Source of the DNA: JBBQNJ01 sp038329845
GTDB lineage: Bacteria > Planctomycetota > Phycisphaerae > Tepidisphaerales > Tepidisphaeraceae
Assembly: GCA_038329845.1 (NCBI GenBank)
Contig: JBBQNJ010000028.1
Span: forward strand, 1-52,863
DNA length: 52,863 bases
Direction of reading: 5' to 3'
Part shown: positions 33,140-41,933 of the stretch, piece by piece
How the letters are laid out: every line of letters begins with the position of its first letter
Numbering within the stretch: the stretch's first letter is position 1
Notes under the pieces: generated by a model
Told to the model about the DNA's origin: nothing
Database searches by the model: none
What the model saw: only the letters and a program-made list of their open reading frames with translations
Made by a program: the position numbers and the translations under genes

Positions 33140-34585
33140 ATGAGCCGGCGCGGCAAGTGGAAGGTACACGTGGCCGAAGAAGAAGTTCTGCAAGGTTACC
33201 GCGAGATTCCCGAAGAGGATCGCCTCAAGGCGAAGATCTTCTTTGACCGTGGCAAGACCGTCGCCGACACCGGCAATTACGAATACGCCGTCGAGATGTT
33301 CCTTCAGGGACTGGCAATCGACCCGGACCTGGTCGAAGCCCATCAGACGCTGCGGGAAATCTCCCTCAAGCGCAAGGCCAGCGGTGGCAAGAGCCTGGGC
33401 ATGTTCGAGGCGATGAAGCTCAAGCGCCCCACCAAGGACGACAAGCAGAATCTTCTCGCCGCCGAGAAACTGCTGGGCTACGAGCCGGGCAACACCGATT
33501 ACATGCAGACCATCCTGCAAAACGCCCATCGCGCCGGGTTCTACGACACCGTCACCTGGATCGGCCCGATTCTTCAGCGGGCCAACGCCGACTCGAAAAA
33601 GCCCGACTTCAGCAAGTTCATCGTACTTAAGGACATCTATAAGACCCTGAAGATGTGGAAAGAGGCGACCGAAGCCTGCGCCTATGCCGTGCGGATGCGC
33701 GAGCTGGACATGGATTTGCAGACCGAGCTGAAAAACCTGGGTGCCCAGCGCACCATGGACGAAGGCGGTTACCGCGCCGGCAAGAGCTTCCGCGACAGTG
33801 TGCGCGACGCCAAGGGACAGCGCCGATTGATGGACCAGGATCGAGATATTCTCGATCAGGACGTCCAGGGCCGCCTGATCGCCGACGCCGAGACTGAGTT
33901 CGCCGCCGAGCCGGATGAGCCGGGCAAGCTCATGAAGCTGGTTGACGCCCTGGTGAAGACCGAGCTGGCCGACCGCGAAAACCGGGCCATCGAGTTGCTG
34001 AGCGCCTACTACGAGAAGACCAAGCAATTCCGCTTCCGCTATCGTCTGGGCCAGATCAAGATGATCCAGCTCCAACGGATGGAGCGGTCGCTCCGCGCCC
34101 TGGTGAATAAGAATCCCACCGATCCGGAAGCGAAAAAAGACTACCTGCAATTCCGCCAGGAAAAGGCTGAGGAGGAACTCAAGGAATACAAGCTCTGGTC
34201 GGAGAACTATCCGACGGATCGCGGCTTGCGTTTCCAGGTGGCGGTCCGCCACTTCGAGCTTAAGCAGTTCACGGAGGCGATCCCGATTTTCCAGGAAGCC
34301 CGCAACGACCCGAAATGGCGCATCGACGCCGGCGTCTATCTCGGCCGGGCGTTTCTCGAGGCCGGCTTCGACGATGAAGCGGTGGATACGCTCAAGGCCG
34401 TGGCCGATGAGTATCAGCTCAAGGGCGACGATAGGTCCAAGATCATCCACTACTGGCTGGGCCGGGCGATGGAACAAAAGGGAGACACCGCCTCGGCCCT
34501 CAAGGAGTTCAGCCGGGTCACGCAATGGGACTTCAACTACCTCGACGTGCAGGCAAGAGTGAAAAAGCTCCGCAGCACTGAATAG
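33140..34585 (+). CDS. Cytoplasmic TPR protein
   Basis: A 481-residue tetratricopeptide protein without a signal peptide or TM helix. TPR units: AKIFFDRGKTVADTGNYEYAVEMFLQGLAIDPDLVEAHQ near the N-terminus, FQVAVRHFELKQFTEAIPIFQEARND and GVYLGRAFLEAGFDDEAVDTLKAVADE later, with a charged middle. A protein-protein adaptor role is inferred, possibly on the cytoplasmic side of the vWA-ExbBD complex. The start is unsure: ATG 33140 begins the conserved-looking part, but the best ribosome site (GAGG at 33085) serves ATG 33094, which lies in another frame ahead of a G7 tract. Confidence 0.75.
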   Translation: MSRRGKWKVHVAEEEVLQGYREIPEEDRLKAKIFFDRGKTVADTGNYEYAVEMFLQGLAIDPDLVEAHQTLREISLKRKASGGKSLGMFEAMKLKRPTKDDKQNLLAAEKLLGYEPGNTDYMQTILQNAHRAGFYDTVTWIGPILQRANADSKKPDFSKFIVLKDIYKTLKMWKEATEACAYAVRMRELDMDLQTELKNLGAQRTMDEGGYRAGKSFRDSVRDAKGQRRLMDQDRDILDQDVQGRLIADAETEFAAEPDEPGKLMKLVDALVKTELADRENRAIELLSAYYEKTKQFRFRYRLGQIKMIQLQRMERSLRALVNKNPTDPEAKKDYLQFRQEKAEEELKEYKLWSENYPTDRGLRFQVAVRHFELKQFTEAIPIFQEARNDPKWRIDAGVYLGRAFLEAGFDDEAVDTLKAVADEYQLKGDDRSKIIHYWLGRAMEQKGDTASALKEFSRVTQWDFNYLDVQARVKKLRSTE

Positions 34586-34710
34586 GACGGCGAAGGCGCG
34601 AAGTATCATTTCGTGCGCCGCTTGAAGACATGTCTGCCCTGAACGGTCGAGTCGATCCTCTCGAAGGTCGCCGCCGGGTTGGGAACCGCACGCGGTGGGA
34701 AAATTGATTC

Positions 34711-34970
34711 GTTACCACGAAGTCGTAAGGAACACCAAGCTATTCATTCGCAAATCCCTACAACGAACCAAGTGAGTCGCTCCGCTCTTCTTCGCGTCTT
34801 CGTCCCTTCGCGTTTAAGAAACTCTTCGTGTCATTTGCGAACTTCGTGGTTGAATTCTTCACCCATTCGCGTGTAAGAAACTCTTCGCGTCTTCGTCCCT
34901 TCGCGTTTAAGAAACTCTTCGTGCCCTTCGCGAACTTCGTGGTTGAATTCTTCGCCCATTCGCGTTGAAT
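34711..34970. repeat. Mirrored and tandem CACGAAG/CTTCGTG repeats
   Basis: A 93-bp unit (TCTTCGTCCCTTCGCGTTTA, then AAGAAACTCTTCGTG ... ACTTCGTGGTTGAATTC) occurs about twice in tandem (34785-34970). About 45 bp to the left, 34711-34740 carries the opposite phrase (ACCACGAAG...AAGGAACACCAAG). The rest of the 477-bp gap (34586-35062) shows no gene. Confidence 0.8.
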
Positions 34971-35062
34971 TCCGTCGCCACCTCACCCCCCTTCCCGCGC
35001 CGGCGCGTTGACGATATCCTGCTTCGGAATCGGATCGGTCATTTCATGAAAGGAGCTGGTCC

Positions 35063-35764
35063 ATGCCCGAAAGAGCGAAGCTGAGCATTTATCAAGGGGA
35101 CGGCGATGCCTTGATGCAGCGGGAACACCGCGAGTTGCAGGACCGCATCCTGCTCGTGCCGGACGCTCCGCCGTCGCGCACGCCCGATGCGGCTGCGCGC
35201 ATCCGGATCATGTGGGGCCAGCACCTGCTGGAGGATCTGATCGCCGGGCGATATCGCTCGCTGGTCTGTGCCGTCAATGCCCGCGACAATAGCCATGGGA
35301 TCATCGCCCAGTTGGCGGCGCTGCTGCCCACCAGCCAGTGGGACGAGCCATCGATCACCCAGCACGCCCGCCAGTTCAGCGCCGACGATCAGCGGCAGCA
35401 TCCCAAGGTTGTCAAGTTCGACATGGATTCGGTCGAGGTGCTGGCGATCCTGCGCCCGCCCCGGGCCGAGCACCTGGGCCTGGATCACCTCGCCAGCGCG
35501 TTTCGGATCGTAGCCGAGATGATCCGCGGGCGGGCCGATCGACTGCCATCGGCATCGGTGAGTTTCCTGGGGGCGCGGGCCAATCAGCTCATGGGGCGCG
35601 AATCGACTGAACCGAGCTTCGAGGAGGTGTTGCGGATCATGCACGAGTCGGGCTATGGCGGCGATGTGTACCCCGCGCCGTCGATGTGGTCGGCCAAGAC
35701 CGGCGTATTCGCCCGTTACCCGTTCCCGCCGGCGCTGGACCATATGCGCGAAGGGGGATTCTGA
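35063..35764 (+). CDS. Hypothetical protein
   Basis: A 233-residue soluble protein of unknown function. Seen: RIRIMWGQHLLEDLIAGRYRSLVCAVNARDNSHGIIAQLAALLPTSQW near the N-terminus, then FDMDSVEVLAILRPPRAEHLGLDHLASAFRIVAEMI, an alternation of strands and helices. I see no catalytic motif. A strong ribosome site (AAGGAG) sets ATG 35063. Since it stands alone between two repeat-rich gaps, context adds nothing. Confidence 0.6.
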   Translation: MPERAKLSIYQGDGDALMQREHRELQDRILLVPDAPPSRTPDAAARIRIMWGQHLLEDLIAGRYRSLVCAVNARDNSHGIIAQLAALLPTSQWDEPSITQHARQFSADDQRQHPKVVKFDMDSVEVLAILRPPRAEHLGLDHLASAFRIVAEMIRGRADRLPSASVSFLGARANQLMGRESTEPSFEEVLRIMHESGYGGDVYPAPSMWSAKTGVFARYPFPPALDHMREGGF

Positions 35765-35775
35765 AAAAGCACCCG

Positions 35776-35842
35776 GGGTGGGGTTCCTGCCCGCCGATTT
35801 CGCTGTAGCACTGATGACGGATGGCGGGGAGGAACCCGCCCT
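35776..35842. repeat. Imperfect palindromic repeat (20-bp arms)
   Basis: GGGTGGGGTTCCTGCCCGCC (35776-35795) and GGCGGGGAGGAACCCGCCCT (35823-35842) pair over 16 of 20 positions around a 27-base loop. It lies just after the stop of the 233-residue gene and may act as a terminator without a T-run, or be another dispersed palindromic repeat. Confidence 0.6.
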
Positions 35843-35948
35843 GCACAACGTCAACAATCGGATTTGAAATCTCCAGTTCGATATCCATCGACCCACGCGG
35901 CGGCGCGGGGGCCGGATCAACCGCCGCTGCGCTGCGGGAACGAGGCCG

Positions 35949-36995
35949 TCACGCCCCGATCCAGCGAGCGTAGATCGAGCGGGCCTTGGCGGGATCGGTG
36001 GTGCCCTGGATGATGGCGCGGGCGTCGGGGAAGACCGTCAGGCGCAGCGGGCTGTCGAGCAAGGCGCAGCGCACGAGGTAGGGATTGGATTCCACCCGGC
36101 CGGCGGGTGCCAGACGCCGGGCCAGGTCGGCCAGGTCGATCCGGGCCGGGGACGAGTCGCGGGGACGGATCTGAACCGCGTCGCGCCCACAAAGGGTCGT
36201 GGTCGAGGCCGATCGAGGGCGGTCGAGAAAATCGAATCTCCGCTGCCCGCAGGCCGGGCAATCGTCGCGGCGGGAATCGGCCAAGTCGATCCTGCGCGTT
36301 CGCATATCCCACAGCTCCAGCGCCAGCAGCGCTGGGTGAAAGCCATCCGGTTCGATCAGCAGCCGCAGCCCCACGCCCGCCTGGATGGCCGCGACAGCAC
36401 CGGCGGCCGGTCCCAGTACGCCAGCGGTGTCGCAGGTGGGCAGTGATCCTGGCGTCGGCGGATCGGGCCAAATGCAGCGCAGGCACGGGGTGTGCCCGGG
36501 TGAGATTCCCATGACCCGGCCCTCGACGCCGACGCATCCGCCGTAAACCCATGGGACGCCAGCGCGGATTGCCGCATCGTTGATCAGGTAACGCGTTTCG
36601 ACGTTGTCGGTGCCGTCGAAGACCAGATCGGCTCCGGCCATCAATTCCAGGATATTGCCGCTCTCCACATCGATCACGCGAGGATCGACGGTGACGGTGG
36701 AGTTGATTCGGCGCAGATGCGTGGCCGCGGCGATGGCCTTGGGGACGCCCGCGGCGGCGTCGGATTCATCGAACAGGGCTTGGCGCTGAAGATTGGTCAG
36801 CTCGACCCAATCCCGGTCGGCGAGGATCACATGGCCAACCCCCGCGCGGACGATTTGCTCGGCGATTCCCGCGCCCAGGGCACCGCACCCGACCACCAGC
36901 ACCCGCGCCGCGGCGAGGCGAGCCTGGCCGACAGTGCCGACCTGCGGCAGCAACTGCTGGCGATGATATCGATCCGGCAACGCCTGGGTCATCAC
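35949..36995 (-). CDS. thiF: ThiF/MoeB-family adenylyltransferase (E1-like)
   Basis: A cytoplasmic 348-residue E1-like enzyme that adenylates the C-terminal Gly-Gly of a sulfur-carrier protein such as ThiS or MoaD. Seen: ATP site VLVVGCGALGAGIAEQIVRAG, then LADRDWVELTNLQRQALF, FDGTDNVETRYLIN, zinc pairs CLRC and CPAC, and TCDTAGVLGPAAGAVA. The C-terminal region (LCGRDAVQI ... NPYLVR ... LTVFPDARAIIQGT ... ARSIYARWIG) matches Bacillus-type ThiF more than MoeB, hence the symbol. The start is GTG 36995 or ATG 36992, one to four bases after the stop of the hydrolase gene, so translation is probably coupled. No thiS or moaD is nearby. Confidence 0.82.
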   Translation of the reverse strand: MMTQALPDRYHRQQLLPQVGTVGQARLAAARVLVVGCGALGAGIAEQIVRAGVGHVILADRDWVELTNLQRQALFDESDAAAGVPKAIAAATHLRRINSTVTVDPRVIDVESGNILELMAGADLVFDGTDNVETRYLINDAAIRAGVPWVYGGCVGVEGRVMGISPGHTPCLRCIWPDPPTPGSLPTCDTAGVLGPAAGAVAAIQAGVGLRLLIEPDGFHPALLALELWDMRTRRIDLADSRRDDCPACGQRRFDFLDRPRSASTTTLCGRDAVQIRPRDSSPARIDLADLARRLAPAGRVESNPYLVRCALLDSPLRLTVFPDARAIIQGTTDPAKARSIYARWIGA

Positions 36996-36996
36996 C

Positions 36997-39417
36997 TCAT
37001 CGCCGCAACTCGACCACGAAGATCGGCTGATCCGACGGGATCACGAGCTTCCCGTCTTTGACCACGCCTTGGCCGATCGGCTTCATGCTCCAGTCGCGGA
37101 AGGTATAGCTCATGCCATCAAGCAGGCCGCTTTGCACGGTGGCGCCCACCCGGGCCACAAGCACCGGCATATCCCCGCGCTTGGTAACGGTTTTGTCATT
37201 GATCTTCTCGCGGCGAAAGCCACTGTTGAAACTGGTGCTGACCAGCGCCAGGGTCGCGGCCTTGGTTTGACCCAGCGGCTTGCCATCCTCGCTCGCCAGG
37301 GCGAACGTGATGTACTTCTCATCATCGCCCACCGGGTCATACATTCCCGGCGGATTGTCGATCGAAACGTTGTCGAGCATCACCCCGCCGTCGAATTTCA
37401 CCGAGTCGCCATATCGCGCCAGCAGCCCGGTGAACGCCTTGGCGGCCGGGGAGTCGATCATCAAATATCCCTTCTTGTGATCGAAGGTGATCTGATCGGT
37501 GGGCGTGTAGGGGTTGTGGGTGTTGCGGTCCTCGAACTTGACCACGGGGCCGATCACCTGGTCGTCTTCGCGGTTGGGGTCGATCTCGATGCGCACGCCG
37601 TACTGGTATGTTGTGTAGAGCATGTCCAGGCCCATTTTCCCGTAGCTGCCGGCGTAATCCATGCTCGCCGGGTCGTAAAGGCTTTTTCGCCCGAAGATGA
37701 ACTTGGTGGGCTTGGGTGCCGGCGAAAGCTCGCCCGTGCGGAACATGTACCCGGCGGCCCGCATGGCGGCGTTCTGCACTTCGTCGAAGGTGTAGTGATA
37801 CCCCTGGGGGTGCGAGCCAGTGGTGATATCCATGGGGCGGACGAACGATTCAGGGTCCTCACCCACATCGTCTCCCGGCGCGAAATAGTGCCAGCAGATC
37901 CAGTCCCAGTCCTGGATTCCCGCCAGCGCCGCGATCCGCAGCGGAAAATCAGCGCGATATTTAGCCGGCTGCTGAATCTGCGTTTCGTAGGCGAAAAACG
38001 GCTTGCCCTCGACCTTATTGTGCTCGAGCCATGGCACGCCCTGGCTGATCCCCGGGGGCTTAAGCAGCCAGTTAACCCATTGCCCGGTGTTGACGCTGAT
38101 GCGCTCGGCATCCTGGATGGCTATATCCTTCAGGTGTTCGGTCCTGGCAGATTCAACCCTCTTCATGGCTTCATCCAGGGTCGGGCCGACGCCATTGACG
38201 TACGCATCGTGCGCCACGGCGTCGGCGTTCTGGTGAAGCCACTGGCTTTGGATCTCATAGCCGATGCCGGTGTCGTAAATCATCGGCGACAGCCGGGTAC
38301 TCTTGCCCAGTGGCTTGATCGCCGCGGCCTCGCGCTGCTTGTGGGAGAGCTGCAAATTCACGAAAAACTCGAGAACATCGGCACCCCGCCGCGGGTCGAA
38401 GTCCTCGCGGGAATAGGACTCATCCACCTGCTGGACCGCGGCTTTGGCGACTTCGCTGGCGTCGTTGAGCGTCACCGCGACTTTGCTCTTGCCCGCCGTC
38501 GGGATCAGCAAGACGCTGCCACTGGCGAGACTTTCCCCCTCCAATAGCTTGCCCCACGCCGCGGTCAGAGCCGCATCGTCGTTGTACTTGGCTTTCAGAT
38601 ATGCGTTCCAACGAGCGATCAACGAATTGCGGAAAAACGCCGGCAGCTTCTGCCATTGTCCCCCCACCATCTTGCGCATCCACCATTCCTCGTTGCTCAG
38701 CTCCCAGACGCCGAACGTCGGATCATCGCACCAGCGAAGCCCATTGTGAGGGTTGAGATGAGTGGCGACGGCGGTCATGTTGTGGATGCCGATCTTCTCA
38801 ATGCGCGGATCCCAGAACCGGGCGATCGAACTGCGAACGTTCCACCCCTCGACGATCTTGCCGCCCTTGTCCTTCTTGCTCATCTCGGCGATCGCGTCGC
38901 GCCAGGCCTGGGCGGTGGCCGGATCGTCGATCACATCGGCATCCTCCAGGCGGGCGGCGCCGGCGTTGTTCATCCCGGCGCACCAGACGCGAAAACCGGC
39001 TTTGCCCGCCTGGGCGATGAAGTAATCGGCGGCGTCGGCGTCGGAGCCATCCCCCGCTTGGTACGGCGCGGAATTGGCGTAACCCCGCCAGAAACGCACG
39101 GAGTTGAATCCCAAATCCTTCAACCGCGCGATGATCGCATCGGTTCCGGCGCGCGCCTTGGCAACTTTGTCCCGGCGCTCATCGGGAGAATCGCTCGCCT
39201 TAACGCCGGCACTGATGTACAGCTTGCCGATCGCGGACCAGTAGCGCTGTCGCTGGCCATCCACCGACAAATGTCCGTCGTTGACGACCACATACGCCGA
39301 ATCCGGCGGTAGCGCCGTCGCCGGCTGGGCCGGCGCTGCACGAACCATCCACAATCCCGCGATTCCCACCGTCATGGCGATCGCCCAACTTCGATTAATC
39401 GTTCTCGTGTTCAGCAT
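36997..39417 (-). CDS. Secreted glycoside hydrolase, TIM-barrel (clan GH-A-like)
   Basis: An 806-residue exported enzyme. A signal peptide ends around Ala30. The catalytic barrel begins with RLKDLGFNSVRFW, and Glu243 in FGVWELSNEEWWM is the probable acid/base (Asn-Glu motif of clan GH-A). A second Glu (FFAYETQI) could be the nucleophile. The C-terminal ~250 residues form extra beta domains (VDGQ..., DNVSIDNPPGMYDP, SYTFRDWS). The family number and substrate (a plant or algal polysaccharide) cannot be fixed. ATG 39417 has AAGAGAG upstream. It lies 68 bp after the pectate-lyase-like gene, in the same unit, with thiF after it. Confidence 0.78.
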   Translation of the reverse strand: MLNTRTINRSWAIAMTVGIAGLWMVRAAPAQPATALPPDSAYVVVNDGHLSVDGQRQRYWSAIGKLYISAGVKASDSPDERRDKVAKARAGTDAIIARLKDLGFNSVRFWRGYANSAPYQAGDGSDADAADYFIAQAGKAGFRVWCAGMNNAGAARLEDADVIDDPATAQAWRDAIAEMSKKDKGGKIVEGWNVRSSIARFWDPRIEKIGIHNMTAVATHLNPHNGLRWCDDPTFGVWELSNEEWWMRKMVGGQWQKLPAFFRNSLIARWNAYLKAKYNDDAALTAAWGKLLEGESLASGSVLLIPTAGKSKVAVTLNDASEVAKAAVQQVDESYSREDFDPRRGADVLEFFVNLQLSHKQREAAAIKPLGKSTRLSPMIYDTGIGYEIQSQWLHQNADAVAHDAYVNGVGPTLDEAMKRVESARTEHLKDIAIQDAERISVNTGQWVNWLLKPPGISQGVPWLEHNKVEGKPFFAYETQIQQPAKYRADFPLRIAALAGIQDWDWICWHYFAPGDDVGEDPESFVRPMDITTGSHPQGYHYTFDEVQNAAMRAAGYMFRTGELSPAPKPTKFIFGRKSLYDPASMDYAGSYGKMGLDMLYTTYQYGVRIEIDPNREDDQVIGPVVKFEDRNTHNPYTPTDQITFDHKKGYLMIDSPAAKAFTGLLARYGDSVKFDGGVMLDNVSIDNPPGMYDPVGDDEKYITFALASEDGKPLGQTKAATLALVSTSFNSGFRREKINDKTVTKRGDMPVLVARVGATVQSGLLDGMSYTFRDWSMKPIGQGVVKDGKLVIPSDQPIFVVELRR

Positions 39418-39485
39418 TGGTAAACTCTCTTTTTCAAGGGGAATCGCCGGAACCTATGGCGATGACTCACTGTGACGCATGAACG

Positions 39486-41864
39486 CTATTTCCCTTTTCC
39501 GCCGCCGATGTACAGCATCGTCTCGCGCCGCCAGGTCTCTTCGAGGAGCGTCTTGCCGCCGAGAATCTGCTTGATCTTCAGAGCATAGCTCTTCTGCCCG
39601 CCATCGGCGAAGCTGACGGCCATCCACCCGCCGTTATTGAACACGAACGGCGTCGTCTTGGCCGGGACCGCGGTGGTCATTGAATACAGGGCATAGCACT
39701 CGACAATTCCGGCGTTGTTGACGATCGCGGTGGTGTTGCCCTCGGTCTTCATCCCGAGAATCCACAGCCGAGCGCCGTTGTTGATCAGTTGCGGCTGTTC
39801 GCCAAACTCGCTGTTGATCTGCCGCATCCACCAATGGGCATCGGGGTTCTCGATGCGCGTGCGCCCGCCGATGACATCGTTGACGAACACGTCGCCGGTC
39901 CCGGCGGCCGTGGCGCGGGAACCGCTGAGATTGCATCGCTGCACGACCAGGGTCTTGCCGCAATTCTGCTCAACCGAAATTCCGTTGAGGTTTTCGATGA
40001 ACACCGAGTCGTTGACGGTCCCATCGTGCCGTACGACGGCACCGTCGAGGGCGGCTTCCATGCCGATCAGCTTTCGCACCGCCCCGCGAAGGATGAGCGG
40101 GCCTTTCACCGGATAACTTCCGTTGGGAAAATAAACGACGCTCTTGCCCGAGTCGATCGCCTTCTGAACCGCCTCGGTGCAGTCGGGATTGTCGTTGCCG
40201 TAATATGCGCCGGTTAGACCGCCGGGCTCGGCGGCGTCGGGGGTCGGGTAAAGATTCTCGGCGGGGATGACCTGCTTAGCCAAATCCGGGCCGGACCAGC
40301 TCAGCTTCACCCATGCCTCATGCCCGCTCTCCCAGTACTCGAGTTTGATGGGGACGCGCTGCTTCGCCTTAAGCTGGATCTTCCCTTCGAATTCCTTGGA
40401 CTGATAGCCATCCCATTGATCGATCAGCAATTTGCCATCGACCCAGAGCCGCCCCTGGTCGTTAATTTTCGCGTAGAAGGTGTATTCGCCATCGGCCGGG
40501 ACCTGCACCTGGCCGCTCCAGCGGATGGCGAAATTGTCCTTGCCGATCCCTTTGCCATCCTCGGATTTCGGACCGCCGCCGCCCCAGTTGAAGTCCACCT
40601 TCGGATCGACCTGCTGGAACGCCCGGGTCGTCGTGAAGTCCCGGGCAGTGCCTTTGAACGCGGCGCCGAAATCCTTGACATTCGCCCAATCGCCCAGGTC
40701 GGTCGAGCTCCATTGCGGGGATTCCTTCACCGGAAGGCTCGGGACGACCGATTCCTCCGCTCCCAATCGCAACGGCGCTCGAGAGGTATAGAAGTCCACC
40801 GTTCCACCGGGCTGATCGAGCGTGAGATCGGGGTTGAACTTGCCGCTTTTCCCGCCGTTAACCACTACTTTTTGATACCCCTTCACCGTCGCGCGTTGCA
40901 GCAGCAGGTTGTCCTCGTTGGCGATGGCGACAGCCGAGGCCGGATCATCGCCGGTGTAGGTGAACGTGCTGTCGATGAGGATGAGGATTCCGCCGCCCCC
41001 CTTGACCGATCGCAGCACCGGCACGCGGTTTTCACTGATCACGCCGCGTATGCTCATGACCGGCTGGCCGACGGCCTCGATGCCGGCCACGCGCTGGCCA
41101 CGCAGGCGAAGATGCTCGTAGGTCATACTGCAATCCATCCCCTTTTGCCGCAGTCCCACGTCGAAACCTTCGATGTCCACTCGGGTGACGAGCGCCGGTC
41201 CCGGCCAGGGACGGCTCAGGTCCAGCCCGCAAACCCCGCTTTGGTCGGCCGCGCCGCTGCGGATGGTGATATCGGACATCGTTCCGCGATTGCTGGCCAG
41301 AAAATCCACCCCGACGGCACCCGCATTCCCCTGCCCGCTGTCCACCGTAAAATTCATCAGGCAGTTGCGAAACGCTTCATTGCCCCATCCCCCGATCCGG
41401 CTGTCGTGGCCTTTTCCATGCCCGGTCGAACCGGTGATGATCATCGTGCGCGGCTTTTTCGGGTCGGTGAATCCCTCGCAGCGATCCTTCAGTTTCAGCA
41501 CAACCCCGTCGCGCGACTCGCCGATGAAAATCATCCCACTGCGCCACCCATCGCTCCAGCCGCCCTGGCCATCGGGAGCATCGGTGACGCGGGCCTTGAT
41601 CGAGTCGCTCAGCAGATACGTCCCATTGGGAATATAGATGAATCGGGGCGTGACGTAATTGCCGCTGAGCGATTTGACCACCGCGGCCTGGATCGCGGCG
41701 GTGTCATCGGCAATACCATCGCCCTTGGCGCCGAAATCACGTTTGACATCGAGAATGCCAGCGTCGGGGGGAAAGACATATTCAATCCCGCCGCGGACTT
41801 GGCAATGGAAGCAGACCAGACCGAGCACGAAGGCAAAAACGCCGGTAAAAACGTTTAATCGCAT
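39486..41864 (-). CDS. Secreted pectate-lyase-3/GH55-like beta-helix protein with embedded PA14 domain
   Basis: A 792-residue exported protein. A signal peptide precedes the first pectate_lyase_3 unit (LDVKRDFGAKGDGIADDTAAIQAAV, about 38-62; FIYIPNGTYLLSDSI). The helix runs to about 370. A second unit begins NVKDFGA (396-401) and is interrupted by a PA14 domain (about 405-541; RWSGQVQVPADGEYTFYAK, RLWVDGKLLIDQW). GLTGAYY (549-555), normally the first PA14 strand, comes after it, and the helix resumes with DCTEAVQKAIDSGKSVVYFPNG. PA14 binds glycans; the beta-helix probably cleaves a polysaccharide. It lies upstream of the hydrolase gene. Confidence 0.78.
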   Translation of the reverse strand: MRLNVFTGVFAFVLGLVCFHCQVRGGIEYVFPPDAGILDVKRDFGAKGDGIADDTAAIQAAVVKSLSGNYVTPRFIYIPNGTYLLSDSIKARVTDAPDGQGGWSDGWRSGMIFIGESRDGVVLKLKDRCEGFTDPKKPRTMIITGSTGHGKGHDSRIGGWGNEAFRNCLMNFTVDSGQGNAGAVGVDFLASNRGTMSDITIRSGAADQSGVCGLDLSRPWPGPALVTRVDIEGFDVGLRQKGMDCSMTYEHLRLRGQRVAGIEAVGQPVMSIRGVISENRVPVLRSVKGGGGILILIDSTFTYTGDDPASAVAIANEDNLLLQRATVKGYQKVVVNGGKSGKFNPDLTLDQPGGTVDFYTSRAPLRLGAEESVVPSLPVKESPQWSSTDLGDWANVKDFGAAFKGTARDFTTTRAFQQVDPKVDFNWGGGGPKSEDGKGIGKDNFAIRWSGQVQVPADGEYTFYAKINDQGRLWVDGKLLIDQWDGYQSKEFEGKIQLKAKQRVPIKLEYWESGHEAWVKLSWSGPDLAKQVIPAENLYPTPDAAEPGGLTGAYYGNDNPDCTEAVQKAIDSGKSVVYFPNGSYPVKGPLILRGAVRKLIGMEAALDGAVVRHDGTVNDSVFIENLNGISVEQNCGKTLVVQRCNLSGSRATAAGTGDVFVNDVIGGRTRIENPDAHWWMRQINSEFGEQPQLINNGARLWILGMKTEGNTTAIVNNAGIVECYALYSMTTAVPAKTTPFVFNNGGWMAVSFADGGQKSYALKIKQILGGKTLLEETWRRETMLYIGGGKGK

Positions 41865-41933
41865 GGCTGCGCAGCCTACGCAATTCCGCCAAAGACCGCA
41901 ACCGCCTAATCCAACTCTCCGACTCGCGTCAGG

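Noticed and set aside
33011..34609. Minus-strand ORF of 532 codons
   Set aside because: It is antisense to the TPR gene, with no ribosome site or known motif.
34785..34970. Possible CRISPR array
   Set aside because: Only about two units with a 93-bp period and no unique spacers between conserved repeats.
37069..38547. + strand ORF of 492 codons
   Set aside because: It is antisense to the secreted hydrolase with its signal peptide and catalytic Glu.
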